Assembly (NCBI RefSeq): GCF_040958095.1
Contig: NC_091175.1
Location: 18,832,787-18,896,786 of the forward strand
Direction of reading: 5' to 3'
Length of the DNA stretch: 64,000 bases
From: Procambarus clarkii
Lineage: Eukaryota > Arthropoda > Malacostraca > Decapoda > Cambaridae
The notes under the pieces were generated by a model, which saw only the letters and a list, made by a program, of their open reading frames with translations, did not search any database and had not been told where the DNA came from. How positions within the stretch are numbered: position 1 is the stretch's first letter; each line of letters begins with the position of its first letter. The position numbers were made by a program, and so were the translations under genes. Shown piece after piece: positions 37,671 through 48,985 of the stretch.

Positions 37671-37905
37671 GCAGGCACATGCAGATGTAATGAAAAAAAA
37701 CCCACAGAGCTACCGATACAATATCCCAAATTCACAAACATAGCCTCATATGCTTGAAAAGCGGAAATACAAAGGTCTGCAATTACACTAACGCAGAAAA
37801 ACAATGGCACAAAAATACAGACATTTATACACCAAAATAAATTGTTGTATGAACGATTAAGCAGACAAACCCAATAACAGAGGAATCAAACACAGGAACA
37901 ATCTC

Positions 37906-38082
37906 CCACTCGGTCGAAAGAGCCTTCACTTGCCCACTCGGTCGAAAGAGCCTTCACTTGCCCACTCGGTCGAAAGAGCCTTCACTTGCCCACTCGGTCG
38001 AAAGAGCTTTCACTTGCCCACTCGGTCGAAAGAGCCTTCACTTGCCCACTCGGTCGAAAGAGCCTTCACTTGCCCACTCGGG
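37906..38082. repeat. 28-bp minisatellite, about 6 copies
   Basis: Unit CACTCGGTCGAAAGAGCCTT plus CACTTGCC; nearly invariant. Confidence 0.95.
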
Positions 38083-38391
38083 GATTTTCAGCCCCCAACG
38101 ATATCAATATATAGGCAAGACAATACATCTGTTTCAAGGTACACGACAAATGAACAAAAAATAAAGCTTCCTCAACGATAAGAGATTAGACATTGTCGAA
38201 GCACTATTAATCAAATAATCTGAACTAAGCATTAACAGCCAACTCACACTTATGTTCATTCTACCATCCTCAAGATCCAGAAGGAAAGTTGAGCATACGC
38301 ACTCAAGCTAGAAAAAAACACTATAAATTCAAACTCATATGATAAATATGCACACGCGCGGGCTCGCAAGCGCACTCATTCATACACATTA

Positions 38392-38597
38392 GGAATAATT
38401 TGTTCAGTGTCAGAGTAGTAAACAAATGGAATGCATTAGGCAGTGATGTGGTGGAGGCTGACTCCATACACAGTTTCAAGTGTAGATATGATAGAGCCCA
38501 GTAGGCTCAGGAACCTGCACATTAGTTGATTGACAGTTAGGAGGCGGGACCAAAGAGCCAGAGCTCAACCCCCCGCAAGCACAACTAAGTGAGTACA
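38392..38597 (+). mobile_element. LINE 3'-end fragment
   Basis: Plus-strand copy of the last about 30 codons and 3' UTR of the LINE at 45596: GTAGTAAACAAATGGAATGC, GATATGATAGAGCCCAGTAG, GAGGCGGGACCAAAGAGCCA and AAGCACAACTAAGTGAGTAC. Followed by CA-rich DNA. Confidence 0.88.
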
Positions 38598-38790
38598 CAC
38601 ACACACATTCAAACACACAAAGATAAACAATTATTCTAAACACATAAACACAAACACATAAACTTAAACTCAAATAAACACACTCATTTGTAAACGCAAG
38701 CCTGCATTCACACACACACACCCACCCACACACGCACGCATAGCATGAATACGCGCACACGCAAACACACACACACTCACACACGCACAT
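38598..38790. repeat. CA-rich degenerate microsatellite
   Basis: Interrupted CA and ACACAAAC-type text. Confidence 0.8.
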
Positions 38791-39439
38791 GGGTTCTCAC
38801 CAACGCCCATGGCGTCATCTCCCATCTCACGTACGAATATTCTAGCACCAATACCGAAAGGGAGCAACAGCCTTCCGTATGCAATGACTTATACAAATCC
38901 GCGCGTGTATATGCACTCACTGACACAGGTGGGAAACGCACGCGAACTCCCAAGTGTGTGTGTAGGAACCCAACTCCGTGTCGACTCCTCAAAAACTCTT
39001 GCCGAACTACTAAATTAATCATTTCTTCACACAATTTTTCAGGTCTTGATCGTATCGTAAAAAATGCCACAATATATATATTCCCTGACGGAGTTAGTTT
39101 TCAATGTATCGTCGTCAGCACAAGTTTTGATTCAAACACACACACACATGACGGTAAGTGTGGTCTATCGCTGCGATCGCCAGTACGACAATAGACTATT
39201 TTACGAACGTTGATGGGTTAGAATTTATTTCTAGCAGTGAAAGGAGATTGAGAACTCGTTCCAAGCAGCTCCTCCTCCTACCTGTAGCGCCCCAGGCCGG
39301 GGAGACACTGAGAGAGAGAGAGAGAGAGATAGAATTATATAAAAAAAAAAGTTGGCACACATACACACTAGGCGGAGCCCTTCCCAAAATTCATCGTTTC
39401 ACGTGGCGTCCATTTCGGAAGGTCGTGTCATCGCGAGAG

Positions 39440-39720
39440 CTTACCTGTGGTGTCGACAACTAGGGGAGCAGACAGAGTTAGTGGGCGTATGACACCGGGG
39501 GTGCGAGCGAGCGGTTCCGAGCGGGGTCGAGCGAGCTACTACTGGGTCTGGCGGGACATTGCTCGACGCGGACCTCCCTTGCTGCTACCTCAACCTCTAT
39601 TGATCCTGAACCCCCACCGCCAGGGCCAGACTCCACCACAAGCACCCTCCACCCTCTCGCTCCACCTCCTCCTTCTTTCTATATATCCTTCTCCTCCATC
39701 TACTTGTATATCTTGATTAT
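39440..39720 (-). other. GC-rich segment ending in a consensus splice donor
   Basis: Read on the minus strand, this CpG-containing segment ends CACCACAG|GTAAGCTCTC (donor at about 39443/39442). It could be a 5' untranslated first exon, but no long conserved frame is seen, so this is only a candidate. Confidence 0.2.
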
Positions 39721-40574
39721 ATTCGTATAAAGCGACAGCTATTTAAGCGGCTTTAAAAAATGGTTCTCTTAAAGTGTCTAACTTACATAATACGGCATCT
39801 CTGTTATCGCGGTATTGATAGAATGGTGATATATTTATTTCCTGTCATATCGGAGAGTTAATCCCCTGGTTGAACATTGTAATTAAGTCATTTTGAAGGT
39901 AATTGGTTACTTAAAAAGAGTTAACACATAACTTGTCCATTTGTTAAAGTTTGGGGTCGTATATAGTTACCATTGGTCAACTGTGTCCAGATTTTTAATT
40001 TTGAAATGTAAACAATTCTTGCACTTATATGGTTATCGTGTTTTGTTTATGAAATTCAACTATTTGGTGATTAACTACTATCATCAGTATTGCAATATGA
40101 TAATAATTACTCTCCCTAAAATAAATATTATTATTATTTAAGAAATGCGAAACAGATTTGATCGTTTTCTTCCTCAATAAACACCAAAGAAAACGTAAAA
40201 GGGGAGACTTAACAAAAACTAGAATAAAAGGTGGAATTCAAACACAGTAACGCAAATTAATATTTTCTTAAACAACTCATAAGTAATTACTGGAAACATT
40301 TACCGACTCAGGTACCCACTAAGACCAGGTACTTGTCAAAGGTTCTCCCCCTTCGACAAGCCACCGGCTTCCTGTCCTCGCCGAGGCCACTAAAGTTAGT
40401 TGCCCTCAGGTAAATCAGATAGTTAGGGGTTTGGCTGTTTTTTTTGACGCTCTGAGATGCTGTAAATCACTGTTAAGCCTTTTAGACTTAAACAGGTGCC
40501 CCCCCCCCCCTAGCAAGGCTACCGACAGACCTTCCCACAGGATGCAGACCACAACAGGCGACTGACTCCCAGGC
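39721..40574. other. Unassigned sequence
   Basis: AT-rich DNA, then a C run near 40500. No supported gene. Confidence 0.5.
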
Positions 40575-40680
40575 GAACAGAGACAGCGAAAGAAAATGTG
40601 CAAGGAACGTCTTGTCCTGCCCAAGAATCGAACCCGGGCCCATGGTGAGCTAACTGCTGACGGATCTCACTGTAGCACAG
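40575..40680 (-). mobile_element. tRNA-like SINE fragment
   Basis: Minus strand has CAGCAGTTAGCTCACCATGG, B box CCGGGTTCGATTCTTGG and GCAGGACAAGACGTTCC. A SINE in opposite orientation follows immediately. Confidence 0.5.
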
Positions 40681-40860
40681 TGGTCTACGTCATCGCTTGA
40701 TATTTGAGGGTCCCCGAGTTTAATACCCCAAGGCAGGACGGTAACCGTTAGGCACGTTTTCCTTCACCTGATGCTCCTGATCACTTTAAAGTAAACAGGT
40801 AATACCCGGGATACAGAGAGCTGTTGTGGGTTGCATCCTGCATGTGGAGGGTCAGTTGGC
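40669..40860 (+). mobile_element. SINE family C copy
   Basis: GTAGCACAGTGGTCTACGTC (A-box side), a poorly kept B box (GTTTAATACCCC), CAAGGCAGGACGGTAACCGT, CTTCACCTGATGC, AAGTAAACAGGTAATACCCG and GTTGTGGGTTGCATCCTG. Block order matches 52345-52530. Confidence 0.65.
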
Positions 40861-40910
40861 TTGAGTGTGTGTGTGTATTACCTTAACTCCTGGAACCACA
40901 GCATTCTGAT

Positions 40911-41140
40911 AAACACACACCCAGGATTGATCAAACACTTAAGTGTTCATTGACGAAACCTGTACATCTTTCAACAACCACGGCGGTCTTGTTTACACCC
41001 ATTAAACGGTTTATGAGCTCTGAAGCCTCACAACTCGAGGTTATTATTGTTTATACAACCTCGTAGTGCTTCAGGGCTCATGAACTGCCTCATAAATGTA
41101 AACACAGCCGCTATGACTGAGGAAAGATAATGTTAATATG
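40911..41140. mobile_element. Diverged copy of the 257-bp foldback MITE
   Basis: Core shares TTGTTTACACCCATTAAACG, a GAGCTCTGAAGCCTC / GTGCTTCAGGGCTCATGAAC inverted pair and TAAATGTAAACACAGCCG with the family. Terminal repeats are eroded. Confidence 0.55.
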
Positions 41141-41161
41141 TTTTGTCGGGGACAGGAAGCC

Positions 41162-41163
<2 letters not shown>

Positions 41164-41250
<87 letters not shown>
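41164..41250. repeat. (AT)n microsatellite
   Basis: About 85 bp of AT with one TTTAT interruption, abutting the foldback end. Confidence 0.97.
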
Positions 41251-41755
<505 letters not shown>

Positions 41756-41874
41756 TGATTGTAGGTAGACAACGCAGCCAACTGAACTACGAAAGTTTCG
41801 TGAATGGTTAATGACTCCTGGTGTTGTTTTCCTTTATTAACAAAACAATATAATTATTAGATATAACTCTTGTT

Positions 41875-42250
41875 CACTATGCATGCTACAACACACGCGT
41901 TTAAAGAATATAAGAATAAAGGAATATAAGAATGTATGAACATAAGAACATGAGAATTAGGAAACCACAGAATGTCTACTAACCATATGAGACAGCGCCT
42001 ATGTACGCAAACTCCTTCATATACGTCTAACCGACGCTTGAAACAATCAAGTAACCCCACGCCCACTATGCTATCCAGTAATTTATTCCTCAAATCATCC
42101 ACCCTTTGTCCTAACCAGTATTTACCCAGGTCTTTCCTAAATATTAACTTATCCAATTCATATCCATCGGTTCGTGTGACTTTGCGTTGATATATTGAAC
42201 ATCATATTTCGAGAATATTTCCTTTCTTATCCCCTTTCATTCCCTTGTGC
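41875..42250 (-). mobile_element. LINE 3'-region relic (second LINE family)
   Basis: Minus strand reads KLIFRKDLGKYWLGQRVDDL and then LLDSIVGVGLLDCFKRRLD (42156 down to about 42020). This resembles the C terminus of LINE RT proteins that end with FK-x-RLD. The 3' UTR-like part has ATAAGAAC-type text (41905-41955). No catalytic domain present. Family assignment partly rests on recall of decapod repeats. Confidence 0.55.
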
Positions 42251-42514
42251 ATTTTAATCGTGTTCAGAACCGGAATGGCTACGCAAATGGATTTCTCGCT
42301 GCGTCTTGTAGCGTCTGCGTCCTGCGTCTAAATGACGCAATTACCAACGTCATTTAGATCAACGTATGAAGGCAGGACGTCCACAAGGCTCCTGTTGCTG
42401 TGGTCGTGTGAAGTATTTTGATCCTTACAAGCATCAGTGAAGGTTACAACTGTAAAGAATGACTTTGTGTCTACCGATAATAGTCAACCACTCAATTACA
42501 ATCAACAAAACAAT

Positions 42515-43308
42515 CATTAACAACCCAAATACTATTATCAACCCCACAAAACAATCATCAACCCCACAAACACCATCACCAACCCCACAAAACAATCCTT
42601 ACCCCACAAACACCATCACCAACCCCACAAAACAATCCTCAACCCCACAAACACCATCACCAACCCCACAAAACAATCCTCAACCCCACAAACACCATCA
42701 CCAACCCCACAAAACAATCATCAACCCCCAAACACCATCATCAACCCCACAAAACAATCCTCAACCCCACAAACACCATCATCAACCCCACAAAACAATC
42801 CTCAACCCCCAAACACCATCATCAAGCCCACAAAACAATCATCAACCCCCAAACACCATCATCAACCCCACAAAACAATCCTCAACCCCACAAACACCAT
42901 CATCAACCCCACAAAACAATCCTCAACCCCCCAAACACCATCATCAAGCCCACAAAACAATCATCAACCCCACAAACACCATCACCAACCCCACAAAACA
43001 ATCCTCAACCCCCCAAACACCATCATCAACCCCACAAAACAATCCTCAACCCCCCAAACACCATCATCAACCCCACAAAACAATCCTCAACCCCCAAACA
43101 CCATCATCAAGCCCACAAAACAATCCTCAACCCCACAAACACCATCATCAAGCCCACAAAACAATCCTCAACCCCACAAACACCATCATCAACCCCACAA
43201 AACAATCCTCAACCCCCCAAACACCATCACCAACCCCACAAAACAATCATCAACCCCCAAACACCATCATCAAACCCACAAAACAATCATCAACCCACAA
43301 ACACCTCA
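42515..43308. repeat. About 41-bp dimeric minisatellite
   Basis: Alternating halves CCCCACAAAACAATCCTCAA and CCCCACAAACACCATCATCA. Small C-run and codon-size differences rotate the frame, yet the plus strand stays open (42459-43367), because the unit lacks stops. Non-coding. Confidence 0.95.
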
Positions 43309-43884
43309 GGAAAGGGCACTTTAGATGCCTCATCTTCCCTTACATGACAAGTCCTATGTGTATATAATTATTTTCAATCAAAATTATGTCTCAACTAATT
43401 CACAAATTGACTAAATTTAGTTTCCTTCCATTTCGCCCATAATACCGACATTTTGACGGATTACTGTATTTAACTGCAGAGTAATTAACTCATTTTTCAA
43501 TTAAAATAGGTTTTTTCGATTAAATGTTTCACGTGTTCAAATTTGTTGATCATAATAGCCAACAAATTAAATAATATTGTAATTTACTGATGATTTATAA
43601 TTTTCTGAGCATTTGTGTTTATTTTAAGTTCTTTTACTGATTAATTCTTTGCCAATTTCGTGAGAATTGACGATTGTTATTAATAAATTAATTAAGCGAG
43701 ATATAGTTTCTTCACCATTCATACAGGGATGTGTATACACCAAGAGGTGTATACATACTGCTTCTCAGTTTACGCTGAGTATATTTAGTCCTTAACAATA
43801 ACTAGGGCTAAAGTATAGTTGCTGGTTGGTCAGTAAACTATTGTAGTATGGTATACTTTAAAGTATTGTGGTTTTTATTGTGGA
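43309..43884. other. AT-rich sequence with a repeat-family fragment
   Basis: Mostly unassigned. 43774-43850 (GTATATTTAGTCCTTAACA and GCTGGTTGGTCAGTAAACTA) is a fragment of the inverted-repeat family at 35637-36075. Confidence 0.5.
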
Positions 43885-44057
43885 TGAAAAATGGTTTACA
43901 CACGACTCACAACTGATGACGTCCGAACACTTTCGGAACAAGTGCTTCGCTCACGTTCTCTGTTCGAACCACAATTTTATAAACAGCCTGTCCTCCAAAC
44001 AAAGACCCAAAGTCCATTCCATGCACCCGCCAAACCCGCTGTTTATGAATGAAAAAC
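43885..44057. mobile_element. Partial third arm of the palindromic family
   Basis: Carries CACAACTGATGACGTCCGAA, the GTTCGAACC motif and ACCCGCCAAACCCGCTGTTT, matching the centre of the adjacent palindrome. So the locus is nested rather than a simple two-arm insertion. Confidence 0.7.
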
Positions 44058-44068
44058 GGTTTACACCA

Positions 44069-44758
44069 ACCCGTCCTCGACTCAAGTCCATTACATCCAG
44101 CGGTCAACCCCACAGACGCATTCATAAATTTTAACATGCTGTTCATTCAAAACGGGAATTTTCTCAAGTATAAATTAATATTATAATATATTGGCATATT
44201 GTGTATATATAGGCATAGGATAGGTTAGGTTAGGTGTTTAGGTTCTGTTGGCGATTATTTGTATTTGTAGTACGTGGGTGAAGCATTTATAGCGGTGCGA
44301 TTCGAACAAAATTCGTCAGTGAAGCACTTGTTCCGGATATGTTCGAACGTCAGCAGTTGTGAGTCGTGTGTAAACCGCTTTTCATTCATAAACAGGGGGT
44401 TTGGCGGGTGGATGGAATCACTTTTGGATCTTTGTTTGGAGGACGGGCTGTTTACACACGCCTCACAACTGATGACGTTCGAACACTTCCGGAACAAGTG
44501 CTTCACTGACGACTTGTGTTCGAACCACAACGCTGTAAATGCTTCACCCACGTACTACAAATACAAATAATCGCCAACAGAACCTAAACACCTAACCTAA
44601 CCTAACCTATGACTATATATGCACAATATGCTAATATATTATAATATTAATTTATACTTGAGAAAATTCCCGTTTTGAATGAACAGCAAGTTAAAATTTA
44701 TGAATGCGTCTGTGGGGTCGACCGCTGGATGGAATGGACTTGAGTCGAGGACGGGTTG
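44069..44758. mobile_element. 0.7-kb palindrome, about 307-bp arms
   Basis: Left arm 44069-44375 and right arm 44450-44758 are near-identical inverted copies; the spacer is about 74 bp. Shared landmarks in order: AACCCGTCCTCGACTCAAGT, AAAACGGGAATTTTCTCAAG, TAGGTTAGGTTAGG, GGCGATTATTTGTATTTGTA, GTACGTGGGTGAAGCATTTA, GTTCCGGA and CGTGTGTAAAC. Each arm encodes the same short frame starting MGEAF (98 codons on each strand), an effect of symmetry. Confidence 0.88.
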
Positions 44759-44765
44759 AAACTGC

Positions 44766-45380
44766 ACCTAACTATACAAAGAATGTTAATGTATAACAAT
44801 ATTAATATATCAAAGAGAACAAACCTATTTTTAGTACACTATATGTTAAAATTGATAACTGCATCTTGGGGGGAGATCTGGGTGGGGAGGTCTGTTGGGG
44901 GAGGGGAGAGGGGAGGAAGGATGGACGGCCGCCGCGTTAACGAGGTTAGCCTGAAGACAGGTTGGGCCATAATCTGTCTGTTTCGCGTTCGAGTGCGCCC
45001 GCAGGAGGCTACTGCGCCGTCCACACGTGGAGTAGCACAGACTAACCGGGGATAGGTTTCTGGTGCCGTTCAGAAACGGATTGGTGGATCGAGCCTGTCC
45101 TCGGCGCCTGCCCACGGCTTTGCGATGGTTGGGATGGAGGATAGGAGGTAAGTGAGCCCTGTTTGTTGCCTCAGTGTTGGTGGGTATTGGGTAGAACGCC
45201 AAGGGGTCACAGCAGCTCCCAAAAATTCAATTTTATTTTAAAATTCCAAATTATTTGCATCTTATTATTCGTATTTGTAGGCTCGTGCTCTTGAGCCCCG
45301 CCTTTGAAATCGTCGGTTGTCTAATGTACTGACTCCCAACCGTTGTTTCCTCTGTAATATTTGATATATATATTTCTGGC
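44766..45380. other. Unassigned, partly G-rich sequence
   Basis: 44870-44940 is G-rich. A good donor-like GGAG|GTAAGTGA occurs at about 45147, but the preceding 140 bp is closed by stops in all plus frames, so no exon is called. Confidence 0.4.
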
Positions 45381-45381
45381 C

Positions 45382-45412
<31 letters not shown>
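45381..45412. repeat. (CA)n microsatellite
   Basis: CGCGCGCACACACA... tract of about 30 bp. Confidence 0.9.
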
Positions 45413-45416
45413 GTGT

Positions 45417-45596
45417 GTGGGGGCTTCGTAGCCTGGTGGATAGCGCGCAGGACTTGTAATTCTGTGGCGCGGGTTCGATTCCCGCACAAGACAGAAACAA
45501 ATGGGCAAAGTTTCTTTCACCCTGAATGCCCCTGTTACCTAGCAGTAAATAGGTACCTAGGAGTTAGTCAGCTGTCACGGGCTGCTTCCTGGTGTA
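45417..45596 (+). mobile_element. tRNA-headed SINE A/B body
   Basis: A box GTAGCCTGGTGGATAGCGCG, B box GCGGGTTCGATTCCCGC (a fully paired T-arm-like stem), then GGCAAAGTTTCTTTCACCCT, CCTAGCAGTAAATAGGTACC and GTCAGCTGTCACGGGCTGCT. It stops at CTTCCTGGTG and the LINE 3' tail starts in the opposite orientation. Confidence 0.85.
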
Positions 45597-46759
45597 CTCA
45601 CCTAATTGTACTCACCTAATTGTGCTTGCGGGGGTTGAGCTTTGGCTTTTTGGTCCCGCCTCTCAACCGTCAATCAACTGGTGTACAGATTCCTGAGCCT
45701 ATTGGGCTCTATCATATCTACACTTGAAACTGTGTATGGAGTCAGCCTCCACCACATCACTTCCTAGTGCATTCCATTTACTAACTACTCTGACACTGAA
45801 AAAGTTCTTTCTAACGTCTCTGTGGCTCATTTGGGTACTCAGCTTCCACCTGTGTCCCCTTGTTCGCGTCCCACCAGTGTTGAATAGTTCATCCTTGTTT
45901 ACCCGGTCGATTCCCCTGAGGATTTTGTAGGTTGTGATCATGTCCCCCCTTATTCTTCTGTCTTCCAGTGTCGTAAGGTGCATTTCCCGCAGCCTTTCCT
46001 CATAACTCATGCCTCTTAGTTCTGGGACTAGTCTAGTAGCATACCTTTGGACTTTTTCCAGCTTCGTCTTGTGCTTGACAAGGTACGGGCTCCATGCTGG
46101 GGCCGCATACCCCAGGATTGGTCTTACGTATGTGGTGTACAAGATTCTGAATGATTCCTTACACAGGTTCCTGAACGCTGTTCTGATGTTAGCCAGCCTC
46201 GCATATGCCGCAGACGTTATTCTCTTTATGTGGGCTTCAGGAGACAGGTTTGGTGTGATATCAATTCCTAGATCTTTCTCTCTGTCTGTTTCATTAAGTA
46301 CTTCATCTCCTATTCTGAATCCTGTGCCTGGTCTCCTGTTTCCACTGCCTAGTTTCATTACTTTGCATTTACTCGGGTTGAACTTCAACAGCCATTTGTT
46401 GGACCATTCACTCAGTCTATCCAGGTCATCTTGTAGCCTCCTACTATCATCCTCTGTTTCAATCCTCCTCATAATTTTTGCATCGTCGGCAAACATTGAG
46501 AGGAACGAATCGATACCCTCTGGGAGATCATTTACATATACCAGAAACAGTATAGGTCCAAGGACTGACCCCTGCGGGACTCCACTTGTGACGTCTCGCC
46601 AATTTGAGACCTCACCCCTCACACAGACTCGTTGTCTCCTGTTGCTTAGGTACTCCTCTATCCACCGGAGTACCTTCCCTTTCACTCCAGCCTGCATCTC
46701 CAACTTTCGCACTAGTCTCTTGTGTGGCACTGTATCAAAGGCTTTCTGACAATCCAAAA

Positions 46760-46760
<1 letters not shown>
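45597..46760 (-). mobile_element. LINE with jockey/CR1-like reverse transcriptase, 5'-truncated
   Basis: The open frame, read from 46760 to its stop at 45699, starts inside RT motif A (DCQKAFDTVPHKRL). It continues through motif B (SGVPQGSVLGPILF), the catalytic FADDAK motif, thumb-like LGIDITPNLSPEAHIKRI and a C-terminal region with WSPYLVKHKTKLEKVQRYAT and NKDELFNTGGTRTRGHRW. It would copy its RNA at a nicked target. The endonuclease domain and ORF1 are missing because the copy is cut at 46760, where (TG)n begins. The frame is intact over about 350 codons, so the insertion is fairly young. About 100 bp of 3' UTR ends in two tail units of CAATTAGGTGAGTA. Confidence 0.92.
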
Positions 46761-46815
<55 letters not shown>

Positions 46816-46905
46816 TGTGGAAAAAAGTAGTAAACAGTTGATTGACAGTTGAGAGGCGGGCCGAAAGAGCAAAGCTCAACCCCCGCAAACACAACTAGGT
46901 GAACT
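46761..46905 (+). mobile_element. (TG)n plus SINE/LINE-shared tail
   Basis: TG tract (46761-46814), then GGAAAAAAGTAGTAAACAGT, TGATTGACAGTTGAGAGGCG, GGCCGAAAGAGCAAAGCTCA and CACAACTAGGTGAA. Opposite orientation to the LINE, the same arrangement as at 7917-8062. Confidence 0.8.
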
Positions 46906-46925
46906 AGGTGAACACGTGTGTGTAT

Positions 46926-47215
46926 GTATTCACCTAGCTGTGCTTGCGGGGGTTGAACTCTGCTCTTTCAGCCCGCCTCTCAACTGTTTATCAATCAACT
47001 GTTACTAACTATTAATTTTTTTCACACACACACACACACCAGGAAGCAGCCTGAAGCAGCTGTCTAACTCCCAGGTACCTATTTACTGCTAGGTAACAGG
47101 ATAATGAGGGTGAACGAAACTCTGCCCATTTGTTTTTCCACCGGTGCCGGGGAACGAACCCCGGTCCCTAGGTCCACGAGTCTCGAGCTCTGTCCACTCA
47201 GCCACCAGCCCCCTT
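46926..47215 (-). mobile_element. Complete SINE: tRNA head, body, (TG)n, LINE-shared tail
   Basis: On the minus strand: head with A-box-like GGTGGCTGAGTGGACAGAG and B-box-like GGGGTTCGTTCCCCGG, then TTTCGTTCACCCTCATTATC, CCTAGCAGTAAATAGGTACC, GCTGCTTCAGGCTGCTTCC, then TGTGTGTGTG, AAAAAAATTAATAGTTAGTA, GATTGATAAACAGTTGAGAG, GCGGGCTGAAAGAGCAGAGT and CCGCAAGCACAGCTAGGTGA. The last 70 bp match the 3' tail of the LINE at 45597. Transcription would be by Pol III. Confidence 0.85.
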
Positions 47216-47220
47216 GGTGC

Positions 47221-47333
<113 letters not shown>

Positions 47334-47442
47334 TATGTGTGTGCGCGTGAGTGTTCGTGTGTGCGTGCGTTCGTGTTTTTAGTAGCTCTGTTATCTGAAC
47401 TGAATTGTTCCCTTCAGTGCTATGTATATAGTTAGACACATG

Positions 47443-47790
47443 CTAGGTTAGGTTAGGTGTTTATAGGTTCTGCTGGCGATTATTTGTTTTTGCGTGGGTG
47501 AAGCATTATGAGCATTGCGATTCGAACAGAGATCTTCAGCTAAGCCCTGTACGAGAAGTGTTCGAACGTCATCAGGTTAGGGGGTGTGTAAACCGTTTTT
47601 CATGCATAAACAGGGGGTTTGGCGGGTGCATGGAATGGGCTTTGTTTGGAGGACGGGCTGGCTTTGTGGGTCGGCTGCTGGATGGAATGAACATAGCAAG
47701 GGTACGGGGTGAAATGCTTCACCCACGTACTGCATACACAAATAGTCGCCAAAAGAACCACATACACCTAACTTTACATAATATTCTAAA
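47443..47790. mobile_element. Partial copy of the palindromic family
   Basis: Contains TAGGTTAGGTTAGG, TGGCGATTATTTG, GTGTGTAAACCGTTTTTCAT, AAACAGGGGGTTTGGCGGGT and TGCTTCACCCACGTACTGC, as in 44069-44758, with internal deletions. Confidence 0.75.
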
Positions 47791-48480
47791 ATTTATTTTT
47801 AAGGAAAACGTACTCAATTTTTTCAGGGATATTCCTGTGTGGTCCCTAAGCCTCTGGCTGGCCCAGTAAGTGTTACTTGTTTCTGTTTTATTTAGGCGGA
47901 GTGTGAGTGCTTATGACTCGTATGGTCGCTTCAGTAAGATTTTGTCCCATGTGTTTAACAACTTTTTCTGCTCTGTTGAATCTAAATTGAACTCTTAATG
48001 AATTTGTAATTGTGCACTGTGTTAGATAATGTTCCAGTGGTCTGTCGGTTCCAAAATTGACTAGTTAGTTGGGTCGGGGGCCGCTTTAACTAGCCTAGCC
48101 TGAGGGCGAGCTCCAATGAACTTCATCCACTTACTACAAATACAAATTGTCAAAATACCTAAACCTATCTTAGGCCTAATATACAAAATCATTATATATA
48201 AACTAATATTTCATGAAATACCAGTTTTGATTACACTAACAAGTAACTAGTTAATCTTTGATGTCGGGCGTACCTAGAACGATTATAACTTAAGGAGGGA
48301 TTGTAATCCCATACTGGAACGTCCACAATTCATTGTACTATCAGAATGCAAACAACAGACGGTAGAGTGTCTTTCAAGCAGTCTATGCCATACTTTACAA
48401 TCCCCAAGAATACCAAAATTAAAATGTTCTTTTTAGTACAAAACTAAAGACGAAATTTCTGTATTTTTCGAATTGGTGGG
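47791..48480. other. Unassigned sequence with a palindrome-family fragment
   Basis: 48110-48240 (CTTCATCCACTTACTACAAA, ACCTAAACCTATCTTAGG) is an eroded arm of the palindromic family. The rest is unassigned. Confidence 0.5.
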
Positions 48481-48690
48481 AAAGAATGGCCTTAACCACT
48501 TGGGCTGGACGGTAGAGCGACGGTCTCGCGTCAAGCAGGTCGGTGTTCAATCCCCGACCGTCCACCAATTGGTTGGGCACCATTCCTTTCCCTCCGTCCC
48601 ATCCCAAATCCTTATCCTGACCCCTTCCCAGTGCTGTATAGCCGTAATGGCTTGGTTAGCTTCCGCCTAATGGGTCCCTTCACATCCTCC
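48481..48690 (+). mobile_element. tRNA-derived SINE (family D), copy 2
   Basis: GGACGGTAGAGCGACGGTCT (A box), GGTGTTCAATCCCCG (B box), CGACCGTCCACCA, GTTGGGCACCATTCCTTTCC, CAAATCCTTATCCTGACCCC and CCGTAATGGCTTGGTTAGC. Same block order as 8176-8365. Confidence 0.82.
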
Positions 48691-48713
48691 CGGAGCCTAT
48701 ACCCTGAGAGTTT

Positions 48714-48835
48714 ATTTAGTCCTGCACTAAAGTCCTGCACTAAAGTCTTGCAATAAAGTCCTGCACTAAAGTCCTGCACTAAAGTCCTGGACTAAAGTCC
48801 TGGACTATAATATTACTCGCTCGTTAGTCAGTAAG
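48714..48835. repeat. 13-bp tandem repeat within an inverted-repeat family fragment
   Basis: Seven copies of CTAAAGTCCTGCA. Flanking TTTAGTCC and GGACTATAATATTA relate it to the element at 35637-36075, so the array probably grew from that element's end. Confidence 0.75.
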
Positions 48836-48879
48836 ATAATGTTGACCCTAATTAACCCTCCACAGATTGAGAGACCATA

Positions 48880-48985
48880 AGATCAATATTAACCCCCCTA
48901 AACCCCACACCCCACCCACCCACAAACCCCCATTATCTCCCCCCTTTCCAGACCGACCCATCCCCCCCCCCCACAAACCTCTCCT
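48880..48985. repeat. C-rich tract
   Basis: CCCCACACCCCACCCACCCA-type text, then C11. A G-rich minus strand results. Confidence 0.8.

Noticed and set aside
42459..43367. 302-codon Pro/Asn/His-rich protein
   Set aside because: Frame rotates through the repeat because of C-run length changes, so peptide identity is not maintained.
45007..45147. Plus-strand exon ending at GGAG|GTAAGTGA
   Set aside because: The donor looks good and an acceptor-like CCCGCAG precedes it, but all plus frames contain stops.
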